This document shows positions 1 to 11,489 of a DNA stretch of 64,000 nt, piece by piece; positions within the stretch are counted from its first letter, which is position 1, and each line of letters starts with the position of its first letter. This DNA comes from Serinus canaria (taxonomy: Eukaryota > Chordata > Aves > Passeriformes > Fringillidae). Where the stretch lies: positions 47,109,705-47,173,704 of the forward strand of contig NC_066343.1 in the NCBI RefSeq assembly GCF_022539315.1, given 5' to 3'. Made by a program: the position numbers and the translations under genes. The notes below the pieces were generated by a model. The model made no database searches. It had not been told where the DNA came from and was given only the letters and a program-made list of their open reading frames with translations.

Positions 1-559
1 TGTCACTTCCACTTCCTACACACATGTGCACACCACTGAGAATATTTGAAGCAGGAACACTGATCTGTTATTGCCTGGTAATTTTCTCGGTGTTGTGTTT
101 GTTTAAATATTAACTACTCTGTTAGTGAAATGTCCTGCTATGTGTTTAAGGTTGCCACCCCTTGCTATCAATACAGAAATGTCTACTATTATTAATCCTT
201 ATTTTGCTTTCCCTAAACTGTGAGCATAGTGGAATCCTGAATGTTCAATATTCTGCTATTTCCCCAGTCGCTCTTCCTAGCAGTTGCTTTTTAACTCCTT
301 AAATTTAATCTAAAGTTCCTTCTCCCTCAAATGCTATGCTCCTCTTAAACTCCTGTATCTGTCAGCCTATCCTATTCCCATCGCTTTCAAGTTTCTTTTC
401 CTCACCCAATGGTTTTTTTGGTGATGTTTTCTCTCTGCAGTTTTTACTCAGACATTTTCCTAAGCATGATTCTCTACAGTTTCTGTCATTTGCTTGCCTG
501 CATGACCAAATCCAGTACTTTGTACTGGCTTTGCCTAGTTTCTTTCCGTGGCTCTGTCT

Positions 560-572
560 CTTTCTCTATCTG

Positions 573-605
<33 letters not shown>

Positions 606-672
606 GTATATGTATATTTATATACATTTGTATATATGTATACATATGTGTGTATATATATATATATTTGAA
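560..672. repeat. TC/TA compound microsatellite
   Basis: A run of TC dinucleotides (about 569-589) passes directly into TA/TATG repeats that continue to about 668. The short open frames rich in Tyr, Ile and Ser-Leu across it are repeat artefacts. It lies within a PTPRD intron. Confidence 0.9.
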
Positions 673-899
673 TCTGTGTGCAATTCTATATTTTTTTAAT
701 GTTTGTTTCAGTGTTAGTGTGAGGTCTTGAGGCTGCATTACTTTGAGTCTGAAAGCAAATGAAAATGCACTTTCAATTTATTCTAGGCAGTGTGTTCCAG
801 GACTGTGATGTGACGATGTGATTCACATCAACTGGAAGCATGCAGCATTGAAGTTGGTGATCAACTCAAGCATGCTGTTGACCTTCCAGTTTTCTTCTG

Positions 900-985
900 T
901 GCATATATATATGTATCAGCATAAAAAATGCATATATATATGTGCGCCTGTGTGTGTGCGTGCACGTGTGCGTGTATATCTTTTG
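900..985. repeat. Alternating purine-pyrimidine tract (TA, TG, CG)
   Basis: Two copies of a tatatatatg block (about 903-912 and 931-941) are followed by a TG/CG alternating stretch up to about 978. This is a simple repeat with Z-DNA-type alternation and no coding evidence. Confidence 0.7.
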
Positions 986-1279
986 CATGGTGTTTGTGTA
1001 TTGTTAGTATGTAGTTAGTTACATGTGGGGCCCTAGCAGGTCTGAATCAGCCTATGTATGAATGTGCCTAATAATATCCTCAAATAAATACAGAATAAAT
1101 CATATTGTGTGCAGACAAAATTCTTGTTTAGTCTCTTATTTCTCTTATATATATTTTCTGGCAGACCGGAATAAACGCTAAAATAATAAGCTGTGTCTGT
1201 ACACTGCATGCTGTCTTTATGCAATACTCAGTTTCCTTTTTTGTATATGTTATTACCTTTTTTTTGTGTTTTGTTCCAG

Positions 1280-1549
1280 TTCGACGGGTCCCACCCAGGT
1301 TCTCTATACCCCCAACAAATCATGAGATCATGCCTGGCGGGAGTGTAAATATCACCTGTGTTGCGGTGGGATCACCAATGCCATATGTGAAATGGATGCT
1401 AGGAGCAGAAGATTTGACACCTGAGGATGATATGCCAATAGGGAGAAACGTCCTTGAGCTTAATGATGTCAGACAGTCTGCAAACTATACTTGTGTTGCT
1501 ATGTCTACCCTTGGTGTTATAGAAGCAATAGCGCAGATAACTGTCAAAG
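1280..1549 (+). CDS. PTPRD: PTPRD exon: Ig-like domain 3
   Basis: This 270-nt exon has phase 1 at both ends. The first codon is V, with its G in the preceding exon, and the last base G begins the next codon (A). The translation starts V-R-R-V-P-P-R-F-S and forms a full C2-type Ig domain: first Cys at residue 27, core Trp at 39 (VKW), second Cys at 72 (NYTC). Both cysteines sit in N-glycosylation sequons, N-I-T and N-Y-T. In LAR-family receptors Ig1-Ig3 form the ligand-binding head, and the meB microexon inserted just before this exon tunes partner choice. The acceptor is ttccag at 1274-1279 and the donor gtatat at 1550. The sequence is essentially that of mammalian PTPRD, so I have little doubt. 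Confidence 0.97.
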
Positions 1550-2266
1550 GTATATCTCAAGCACATTTATTTGGTCACAGTTCTGTCTTTTATTTCCTTC
1601 ATTCTGACCAAACATATTACACTGAAAGGTCTAAATGCCATTTGCCCTCTTAAATCAAAAGGGTAAATCTTCTAAGCACTCACTAGCATTGGACAAAATA
1701 CGGGTTCAGACAGCAGTTATAATCACTAATTGAATAATGAATTTTTATTAAAATAAGTTAGTCATAATTTTCCATTATTGTCCTGTGTCTAGCTCCCAGC
1801 CTTCGTTTCAGTTAAAGAAATGATCTTGAAATGGCATGTTTATTTATCAACAACAGGAACCTTTAAGATCCAGTCATTTGATTTTCAGAATTGCTGGGTG
1901 CCCAAGTATCATATTCACTGAGTAATTGGAAACGAGAGGTTCAAAGAAAATTCAGTAGTAATTGTGAATTGTCTTTCTATAAGATTCCTCTTCTGCATAT
2001 GGTTACAGATTTATTACAGAAGTCAGTATCATTAATTCATGACAAATGAACTGCATTGGAAAGAACTTGAAGATTTTCCAGTAGATTTTGCAGGAAATCA
2101 TAATTGACAAAAGCTTGCTCTGAACAGATTACTCCTTTCCATTTTGTCTTTCCTTTTATTTTATTTTTTTTGTTCTTAATTACTGTTTGTAAGCTTTTTA
2201 TTCTAATAAAGAATGTCTACTGTTGCATAGTGCTAACATAGTGTATTTTTCGTTATGTGTATTTAG
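1550..2266 (+). other. PTPRD: PTPRD intron, 717 bp
   Basis: AT-rich intron between the Ig3 and FN1-FN2 exons. It ends in tatttag at 2260-2266. I see nothing else in it. Confidence 0.85.
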
Positions 2267-2848
2267 CCTTACCCAAACCTCCTGGAACACCTGTGGTGAC
2301 AGAAAGCACAGCAACTAGCATAACGTTGACTTGGGATTCTGGAAACCCTGAGCCAGTTTCGTACTACATAATTCAACACAAACCCAAAAACTCAGAGGAG
2401 CCATATAAGGAAATTGATGGTGTGGCCACAACACGCTACAGCGTGGCTGGCCTAAGCCCATATTCAGAGTACGAATTTCGGGTAGTTGCTGTGAATAACA
2501 TTGGGCGAGGGCCACCCAGCGAGCCTGTGTCAACAAGGACTTCAGAACAAGCACCTTCAAGTGCACCACGCAATGTACAGGCCCGTATGCTGAGCTCCAC
2601 CACCATTCTGGTACAGTGGGAAGAGCCCGAGGAACCTAATGGGCAAATTCAAGGTTACAGAGTGTATTACACCATGGACCCCACTCAACATGTCAACAGC
2701 TGGATGAAGCACAATGTGGCTGACAGCCATATTACCACTATTGGGAATCTGGTACCCCAGAAAACATACTCTGTGAAGGTTCTTGCTTTTACTTCTGTTG
2801 GGGATGGACCACTTTCTAGTGACATTCAAGTCATCACTCAAACAGGAG
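2267..2848 (+). CDS. PTPRD: PTPRD exon: fibronectin type III domains 1 and 2
   Basis: This 582-nt exon runs phase 1 to phase 1, from A-L-P-K-P-P-G-T-P to Q-V-I-T-Q-T-G. It encodes two complete FN3 repeats. FN1 has the core Trp in T-L-T-W-D, the Y-E-F-R-V strand and the N-N-I-G-R-G-P-P-S turn. FN2 starts near S-A-P-R-N-V (about 2560), with core Trp in L-V-Q-W-E, the strand motif Y-R-V-Y-Y and the turn T-S-V-G-D-G-P-L-S. Both FN repeats in one exon is the LAR-family layout. These repeats are the extracellular stalk between the Ig head and the membrane. The acceptor is tttag at 2262-2266 and the donor gtaagc at 2849. Confidence 0.97.
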
Positions 2849-5514
2849 GTAAGCTAGCAATGAGCAAAATTTGTTAGAGAGACTTTCAGTTTAAAATGTT
2901 GCAAAAAAAACTACCCTTCAAGTATAGCCAGTTTATTCAGGCAGTTTTTGCAGATAACCTTTCTCAATTCCACAGTGCAGGTTATCTTTGCAGAGTGGAA
3001 ATTACCCCATCATGCTTTCTTTTTACATCAGTGTCAAGAACTGTATCTGCAGTGCACCTGAAATCTCAGGGAGACCTTCATCCTGGAGGTGGCCAAATCT
3101 TTCGGCTTTTGCTTGGCAGTGCTCTGTGCACTAAACCTGCTTGTCACTAATTCTTCATAGCTTTTTTTGAGGTGTTACTTGTAGGTTTTGGTGGGTTTTC
3201 TTTAGGTGTCATCCAGTTCTCCTGTGCCGTATCACACTAGGGAATATTGCTTTTGGAAATACAAAATATATGTGTACTGCATATGCATTCAAATAGCTAG
3301 TAAAGATTCTGAGAGCACAGAAAACATGAGAGCATTAAATACAGCAAACCTTTGTGTACGTTCAAGCAAGCAGGTTTGGATTTATAAGTCAAATCAAAGC
3401 TGCCCCAACAAAATGCTTTCCACAGGGTCACTATTTTCTTGGTTTATGTTTGCAGTTAGGTTGTTTTGTTTCTGTTCAAGAACTTTTAGGTCCATGAATT
3501 AGTTTTACTAGTAGAGGACAAGCAAGCACAGTAAAAAACATGGCAGAAAAGTTTTTATGAAATCTAAAGTGAGAAACTCTGGTAGGGTTACACTGCACAA
3601 AGTGTTTTATTGTAGCAATAACATATAAAAGGTCCTTAGCAGTTTAGAGAAAGCTCTATGAAGTATTACTGTTGGCCAGTGATTTCCTAGAAATATATAA
3701 TAGTACTTGAATTTTTTAGTACAGGAAAGTTTCCTGTTGCAGAATTTAGCATCCCTCAAATTCTTAAAAATAGTTCTCTAAAGTGTAACTGTAGATAGTT
3801 ATGTTTCATCCAGTTTTTACTTCTGCATTTTACCAAGATGCATTAAAAAAAGACAGAAGTTGATGTATTGTCCTGGAATCATTCTAGGTGTTGTGTTGCA
3901 CAAAGATCTAGATGTTTGCAGTTAAGAAGTTATGAAATTTGCAGATGTAAATGTCAATGTATACAACACATTATATATAATATATATAATTTTGGCATTT
4001 GCAACCATTTTCAGAGAACTAGTTTTTATAGTGACATCTGACTTCTGATTGAATCCACATTCATAAGGCTTTTCCAGAAGAAGGTTTAGTGAGCTCCTTA
4101 TCAGTGTTTTCACTCACAACTGTAAACCTCTTTGATTAGCAAGTGTCTGACAGTGGCTTCCCCAGTGAAGGATGAAGGAATCAAAACAATGAGCACTGAG
4201 GCTCAGCTGGAGTGGCCCAAGTTACATTACTTTCAGAGGTCACTTGAGAGAAATAAGCAAGTCCATCTGTTTCGGATTACCGTTGCAATCTGAAGAAATT
4301 ACAACATTAACAGTGCTGGAGGGTTTCTTAATACATTATTTCAATGTTTAATTGTGACTATGTTAAAAAAATTGAAAGAAAACAAAGAATGGGTCGTACA
4401 GGAAGCATATTTAAGCACTGATAATTTTACTTGAAATAGAAATGTTTTAGGTTGTAAAAGAAATAGAAACTACAAAAGTTAAATGAAGTGGTCCAGTTCT
4501 GGGTATGGTTAAAAACTAGGATTTGCCCATCTCTATCCAGTAGTTTCTCTTCAGTGAACGTCATAGAAGAAAATGCCCTCCTTGCCCTTCTCTTCCCAAT
4601 TTGCTTTTATGTACATCTGACTATGATTGTTTTAGTTAAAATCTCACAAGATTAAACACATTCCAAATATTAAAGCTAAAATAAAGTGCCATTAAAGGAC
4701 AGGGAAAAGGGATTTAATGGAAACATTTCAAAATAGTTAAAGTAGGAATGGGATGCTGATTACATTTGGTTGATTTTATTTTAAACAAATAAGCCTGCCA
4801 TTATGTATATATTTAGTTTAACCCTCACTTTGGGGATATTAAAGCAATATAAAAGAAAGTCTTGCTGACATGTGTGACTTACAGGCTCTGTTAGATGGTT
4901 CAGAGTTTTCCTGCCTTAAGTGTTTTCTGATCTGTGGAGAGAGATTATAAAAATGAATAACTTGTTCTTAAAAATACTGTTCAGAGGAATTTTTATTTTC
5001 ATAGTATAGCAGAATTACTCTTTTGAAACAGGCGTATGAATGGCTTCTTTCTTTGCAAATGAGCTGAAACTCTGCTGGTGGTGAAATTTAGGTTTTTAAT
5101 TAAAATATTGACTGAGAGCGTGTAGTTTGAGGAGAAGAGAAATATATATTTTTCAGACAACCAGACACTGAAAAAAATCCCAAAAAATTTCAGTTTTGGT
5201 GTTCAGTATTTTTCTTAAGCATTTGAAGGCAAATCCATGTCATATTGCCCAGTTGTTTTCAGCGGTGATCTCTTTATGATAAAAAGACCCAATTTTAACA
5301 GGTTCTGTAATCAGAAGAGAGCTGTGGAGCTGAACCTTTTGAGTAAAAGGAAGCCAATTCAAAATGTTAAGAAAGTCTTTACTCCTCATTTTGGGTCAAA
5401 GGATTAGATTCCATTGAGGATGGAGTCAGGACTAGTCTATTATGTAGGTTAATTGACTTACCAAATTTTAGAACTAAGAAAGATTGATATAAGTTTTAGT
5501 GTGATACTTCTTTT

Positions 5515-5592
5515 CATTTTTGTTCTTGTTCCTGTTCTTGTTCCTGGTCTTGTTCTTGTTCTTGCTCTTGTTCTTGTTCTTGTTTTTGTTTT
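5515..5592. repeat. Degenerate GTTCTT/GTTCCT hexamer repeat
   Basis: About a dozen tandem six-base units of the form gttctt, with variants gttcct, gtcttg and gctctt, run through this stretch and end in tgtttttg. It is a pyrimidine-rich simple repeat inside an intron. Confidence 0.85.
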
Positions 5593-6414
5593 TTAACTTT
5601 GTTAGAAAACAAAATTTGCTTGTGTCCAGTTTAGCTGCTCAGATTGCCCTTCTCATAACTCCTTTCTGGGCTTAAACTGGTCTAAGAATGTGTACTCTAA
5701 ACAACATATTTTACTGTGTGTACCAAGAAATTTTAGAGTTTTGAACTGTCACATTTTGGGTTTACCTTTAATTTTTAACCTGCAAAGAGAGGCCAGCTAG
5801 TAGAGTAATAAGTGAGTCTTGTTTTTCTTCTGAGCTTAGATAGAAAGACAGGAGAGAGTACACAAGGTCTTTTGAATAGTGGATTACTGGAAAAAGAGAT
5901 AGGGGGAAAAAAGAATAAATATTCACAGAAATGAAGGTTTACCTGGTAGCATATGTTTCTGTGGAAAAAACTTAAAACACAAAACATATTAGTTTTAAAT
6001 TAAGGATTCTCCATTCTTTGAAGACTGAGATTTATTATAATTATTATAGGGTCATGCTCTGAACGTAGGAAAAAGGGCAGTAATGAGAATTTCAAGTATC
6101 TGACTTGCAGGGCAAATAAATGGAGCCTTACATTCAACAAAATTAATGTTTCTGGAGTTCTTGTGGTAAAAGAAGATTAGCAGTTCAGAGAAAGAATTGG
6201 TAGCAACTAAGTACTGTTCTGTGTTGTAGCAAGCTAGCTACTTTTTTAGAAATTTAAATTTTTTTCATGAACTCATGAATGGGGAGACCTGATGTCTCTG
6301 AAACTCCATTGTCTTAGCCTAGTGTCTTTTGCAGCATTCCATGAAATGGACTTACACCTGAAAAGAGTTGAGAACATGTACCTAGAAACTCAAAAAACAG
6401 GAAAGCAGGTGGGA

Positions 6415-6770
6415 GAAATTTAGGGTTGAAAGGGACCTCTGGAGATCATCCAGTCTAACTCGTCTGCCAAAGCAGGGTCACCTGGAACAGGTGACAAAGG
6501 AACATGTCCAGGTGGGTTTTGGATGTCTCCAGAGAGGGAAACACCACAACCTCCCTGGGCAGCCTGTTCCTGAGAGCCAGAGTGCTCTGCCACCCTCAAT
6601 ATAAAGAAGCTCTCCCTCAGGTTAAGGAGTAATTTATTGTGTTTAGCCATTTCATGTATGTGGCCATTTCCTCATCCTCTCTGTGGCCACCACTGGAAAG
6701 AAACTGCCATTGTCCTTGTGGCATCCCCCTTTGAGATACCCTTATGTATTGATGCTGAGGTGGGATACAG
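6415..6770 (-). mobile_element. CR1 LINE 3' fragment
   Basis: The + strand begins with ttgaaagggacctctggaga and then the 'catccagtctaact' block. This is the reverse complement of the CR1 3' end, so the element points to the - strand with its 3' end near 6415. It continues through the CR1-typical 'cctccctgggcagcctgttcc' region (split here to avoid a long run) and fades by about 6770. It is a 5'-truncated, diverged copy without an intact reading frame. CR1 is the dominant LINE in birds. Confidence 0.9.
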
Positions 6771-8084
6771 GATATTTTTAACTGACTTAAATTTTAAAAC
6801 TTCGCTCAAGGGACATTTCTGGTCAGGTAGGAAAGACTATTTCAGCTTTTGAATAACTATCAATGCACAGGTAGCTTTGTTAAGTGTTGTAGTCTCTGTT
6901 TTACTTCATTTAAATGCTAACGAGATGAGTTCAGTATTGAGGATCTTAGCTTCACACACTGATATTTTATCTTTTCACTGTGTTCTTTGGTCATTCAGAC
7001 AGGACAAGTTAGACTCTGTCTTTAAGACTGTCTGATCTTTATTTTATTCTCTGGCCTCCCACTATGTCAGTTAGAGACAATATTTGAAGAAAGTGATTTA
7101 TGGATTTCTGACTACTTTTGACATAATATACTATACTTTTTTAAAATCTGAAATATATAGTAGTTAGTTATTTTGAGTGCTGTGGTTCTTTATTTGATAC
7201 TGCAAGCCTCAGGTATCTTCAGACTCATTAGAAGAGATTATTTCAGTTGTAGCAGAGATAGGGAGAACACAGTGCACATATTACTTTGTATGTTACACAG
7301 TGCACATTTTATTTTGCATGTTACCCATTTTATTTTTAAATCATATTCTATTAGGACTTGTTCTTTCAAAAAAATACGTATTTTGTTTAAAAAGCAAAAA
7401 CTCTGGAGCACAGTAGCTCCTCAGTTGTAAGAGTTCCTCTGTAGAGTTTCATGCTTCTTTCAGAGAAATCAGAAGCATAAAATCTTGGTCCCTTTAGGTT
7501 CCCTACTGATTGTAAATTCTCTTGATCGATCTATTATCCTTTGCAAAGCTGGTTTCTTATAGAACTCACTGAGTTTTACTTTGGTGCTGTGTTCATACCA
7601 GAGTTTATTGGCAATAACGTGTGTCTAGTTTCTGTTATTTTGGTTTTGTTTTCTTTCTTTGTAATCTTTTTATCTGTTTGGAGCAATGCAGACTTCCCTT
7701 TCACCTTTTTCTTCTTTCAGTGTTTACAGCATCAGAATTGTCTAACTGTGGTTAAAAAATCCAAGGGGAGACTGAATTTTAAAGCAAGATATTATTTTGA
7801 CAAATTGCATTTGGAAAAGTCCAATTAGCCATCAGCTTGTATTATAAAATGATTGAGAATTGCAGACCTGAGATGACAAAGGGTTTGGGTTTTTCTAAAA
7901 GCAAGACTTGGAGAATGAGGGTTTTAAAACATGTAGAGAGCCAGGAAATACCCTTAGTTCTCCATCTGCTGCCATATTTATCATAGCAGATGGTACCAGC
8001 TTTCATATGAGTCACTTGACTGATCATTTACTATTACTGCCTGGCTGTGTTCTACAATTCATGTATCCATACATTAAGTACAGA

Positions 8085-8450
8085 TCATAGCATTACAGGA
8101 CAATTCAGGCTGGCAGGATGATTTTCTGAGGAAGTGTCCAGCCACAGCCACTGCCCAGGTCAGGCTCAGCTCTGGGGTCAGAGTTTCTTAGGCTTCACCC
8201 ACTTGATGTGCAAAACACCCCAGGGCTGGTATGGTCCAGCCTCCTTGGGCCCTGGCTGCATTTCTGCCTTGTCCCGAACCTTTCACGTTTTCAATTTGTA
8301 CCACTGCCTCTCCCTTGCCACACTCTGTGAAGAGCTTGGCTACATCTCTTCCATTCCTTCTGTCACTGCTGGGAGTGCTGTTGGGAGCCATCCATTCTCC
8401 CAGCTGAGCCATCACCAGCAATGCAGCCTCTTCTTGCAAAATTAGAATCT
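8085..8450 (-). mobile_element. Diverged CR1-like fragment
   Basis: The stretch opens with ggacaattcaggctggcagg and contains 'caggtcaggctcagctctgg'-type and 'gaagagcttggctacatct'-type segments. These resemble the CR1 3' region read in reverse. It is more GC-rich than its surroundings and more diverged than the other CR1 copies here, so subfamily and boundaries are uncertain. The open frames across it on both strands are not genes. Confidence 0.6.
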
Positions 8451-9942
8451 GTCACAAATACTTAGTTGATGTTTCCTCTAATGGTTCCCCATGCTTTGGT
8501 ATCATTTCCTCTTTGCACTTTGCAGGACCCAGGCAGTGGTCTCTTTTTAGACCAGACTCCTTTTAGAAAAATGTTTAATTAGTCTTGTCTCTTTTTTATT
8601 CCTGTAAAAGAGTTGGTCTCCTTTCACTCTCACTCACTCATTAATAAAGTCCACCCAGGAGCTGGAGGAATATGCACCTCATTTATAAAGGTTATGTTTA
8701 TGTTAAAGTTAGATATTGAATCTGCAGCAGAATACACAAGGGCAGTGTTCTCCTCAGGCTGGTATTCTGTAGAAGCCTGTGGAAGATAAAAATGAAAATA
8801 CCAAATTATTTTAACAGTTTACTCTGTGAATTTTTTAGGTCTTTTACTGTACCAAAAGAACATACTTGTAATGTTGTCGCAGAATTCTTCTCTGATAAAT
8901 GTTGTGAAACCATCATTATTGTCACATCCTACTTCTTACACCTGTTCTTAGTGCGTGCTAAGAAGTACATCTTTTTATTTTTCCCCTGAAAAAATGAAAG
9001 CATGTCACATTTTATTCTTGAACAGCTAGAAATGCTGTGGAAAACTGCCTTATCAATGGCACTATTAACTGAAAGTAATGTTTTAGAACTTGGTTGCCAA
9101 AACTGTTGTACACAATCCAATGATATGGTTACATTTTCCTGTCTTCTCATAGTCAACCTTATCATTTGCTTCACATTTGAAGAAGTAAATTAGGATAACA
9201 TTTAACTTGGATCATTTCTGTGACCATTGCGCAAGATAGTTATTGACTAGTGCAGTCAAAAGTGCATTTTGCTTCTTGCAATTAGATAGTGTTGTCACTA
9301 GAAATTCAACTACATTCTTAAATGTAGTTGAAAAGGGTTGGAAATACTAAAGGGTTGGAAATACTTAATGAGAAATTAGCTGAATATCTCTTCACTAGGG
9401 GATAACCACTTCAGGTTAAACAAGCTGGGTTTTGTATGTGGGTGGCTTCTTAAAGACTAGGATGTGTTTACTACCTTTCATTTATGAGCTAAGACAAAAA
9501 ATTTAATGTCTGGAAATGCATGTAATAGGTTTAACACTTTATTCTAGACTATTTCAGCTAATCATATGTTCTATTAGCTTTTTCTCATGCACGCACAAAT
9601 ATATAGATGTATGTATTTGCTATTTCACACATAGGCTACTAGATTGCTGGTATTCATCATCAGGCATCTCTTCAATTGCATTTCAGTTCTGTTTGCTTTA
9701 TTTACACTGCAAAAGCATTTATTTGAAATCCTTGATACTTTTTTAACAGGTCAATTGAATGTATCATTTTACTTTTTCTGTGCTTAGATAATTTTGTTTC
9801 ATAGTACTGTGAATCAATCTGTTAAGTTCAGTAAGATAAATAAAAGTAATATTGCACACCATATTCAGATAACGTTTTAAAAGGTTTTAAAATATTGAAG
9901 TATCCAAGTAATAATTGGCAACACTGCTCAACTTGTTTTTAG

Positions 9943-10076
9943 TGCCTGGTCAACCATTGAACTTCAAAGCAGAACCTGAGTCTGAAACGAGCATACTGCT
10001 TTCCTGGACACCTCCACGGTCTGATACCATTTCCAGCTATGAACTGGTTTACAAAGATGGAGAGCATGGGGAGGAA
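9943..10076 (+). CDS. PTPRD: PTPRD exon: FN type III domain 3, first half
   Basis: This 134-nt exon has phase 1 at its start (V completed as G|TG) and phase 0 at its end. It encodes [11 protein letters not shown] through Y-K-D-G-E-H-G-E-E, including the core Trp in L-L-S-W-T-P-P and the strand Y-E-L-V-Y. The acceptor is ttttag at 9937-9942 and the donor gtaagt at 10077. The next exon completes the repeat. The match to mammalian PTPRD is nearly complete. Confidence 0.97.
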
Positions 10077-11344
10077 GTAAGTGGCAAGATTGTGCATCTT
10101 TTAGGTTATCTTTAATAAGTTGGACATAAATTGCAGCAATGGTTTAAATTTCATATTCTAGTAACTTATTTTAGTAGAAATGCCTTGATATTTACGTTTT
10201 TTTAAGCTCAGCAGTTAGCCCAGTGGCAGACTGAAAGTGTGTAAACAGCAGAAAATGTTGTCAGTGGTTACCAGCCAGTGGAATTTTGCAGTAGATGGCA
10301 ATGAATCTTCCACAGAAATTCCATCCAGTTTCAGACATTAATTATGTCTCTTTGGGCCTGTTTGTCTGTAAAGACTCGGAATCAAAAATATTTGAGGACA
10401 TTTTATGGACCCATTAAGCCTTTTTTGAACTTACACTGAACTTTGGAATGTATTTTCAGCCTCAGATAATTTTTGTTTCTCTGTGCCATTGTGTAAGAGA
10501 ATTCCTGAGCTTTTCCTATCTTTCAGTAATAACTGAGAAGAAAACAGGAGGCTCTTTCTGAAGATTAAGACCTGCAATAGACTTTTTCTGTACCATTACT
10601 TCACAAAAAATTTTCAGTCTGTGGGCGTCTATCGTTTTTGTGCATAAACTGTAGAATAAACTGTTCTTCTGGTAGGGAAAATGCCATTTTAACAGGTGTC
10701 ACAGAGAAAGAAAGAAGCCAGTATTCTCAGAAGGGCACAGGAGATTGTCAGCCTCATTGGTTTCTCCTGCATCTTCAAGTCCTTGCTGATGCTTCAACCG
10801 AACTTATGTTTATGGCAGCTTCACACATACACCGTGAATTCATAAGCTTATTTTGTGTAAGGGGGCCAGGTCTGTATTTCACTTCCCAATAGAATGCATG
10901 CTGCTGCTTAGTAAGTTACCCTGTGGAAGAATTTGCTTTTAATAATTTGAATACAAATATAACTACAAGGTTAAACCCAAGATAATTTACGCTATAAAAT
11001 CACTGATGTAAAAGACAGTTATAGGTAAGGCTTTGTTCATGTGGTATTGTCTGACAAGCCTTTTGTACTTTGTATGTAGCTATTTGTTCCTCAAAGAGTC
11101 AAGTTTTGTTTGTGGCTCTGAGTTTCACCCGTTAAACTGTTGACTTGAAAAAATACTTTGTTACTGTTAATCAAAAGAAATGTATTCAGTTTTGGTTTTG
11201 TTTAGTTTGGTTTTGTTCTGCTTTATTTTCTTGAATCCAAGTTTTTCTCTGTGGTTTTATCCCAGCACAGAAGCATGGAGGCAATACAGGGAATTCAGAG
11301 TCTCTGAATACTAACCAAGGCATTTTCTTATTACCTACATTTAG
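10077..11344 (+). other. PTPRD: PTPRD intron, 1.27 kb
   Basis: Intron splitting FN3. It contains a T/G-rich stretch at about 11185-11225 and ends in acatttag at 11337-11344. I recognise no repeat or gene. Confidence 0.8.
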
Positions 11345-11489
11345 CAACGGGTTTCCACGGAACCTACTACTTCGTACCGCCTGCAAGGCTTAAGGCCAAA
11401 CAGCCTGTACCTGTTCCGCCTAGCTGCACGGTCTCCTCAAGGCCTGGGTGCCTCAACAGCAGAAATCTCAGCCAGAACCATGCAGTCAA
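11345..11489 (+). CDS. PTPRD: PTPRD exon: FN type III domain 3, second half
   Basis: This 145-nt exon starts in phase 0 and ends in phase 1. The translation runs Q-R-V-S-T-E-P through S-A-R-T-M-Q-S. It has the FN3 Y-R-L-Q-G-L-R-P strand and loop, the core L-Y-L-F-R-L-A-A-R strand and the closing Q-G-L-G-A-S-T turn. It is more GC-rich than its flanks. The donor is gtaggt at 11490. The first few residues differ from mammals (human reads Q-R-I-T-I-E-P-G in my memory), a variable loop. Confidence 0.97.

Larger units (their letters stand above)
1..1279 (+). other. PTPRD: PTPRD intron upstream of the Ig3 exon
   Basis: This is noncoding sequence ending in a pyrimidine tract and the acceptor ttccag at 1274-1279. 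It holds a TC/TA microsatellite and an alternating purine-pyrimidine tract, listed separately. LAR-family genes carry a 12-nt microexon called meB (E-L-R-E) immediately 5' of this Ig3 exon. I looked for an AACTnnGnGAAG-like block bounded by ag and gt and found none, so meB probably lies further upstream. Confidence 0.8.
2849..9942 (+). other. PTPRD: PTPRD intron, 7.1 kb
   Basis: Intron between the FN1-FN2 exon and the first FN3 half-exon. Contents I can name: a degenerate GTTCTT repeat (5515-5592), a CR1 fragment (about 6415-6770), a diverged CR1 fragment (about 8085-8450), and a short hairpin with tandem repeat (9307-9366). The rest is unremarkable AT-rich DNA. Short open frames in it lack family signatures and splice context. 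Confidence 0.8.

Noticed and set aside
2315..2841. Antisense frames of 84 and 94 residues opposite the FN1-FN2 exon
   Set aside because: Shadows of the real coding exon. The + frame has clear FN3 signatures and splice sites.
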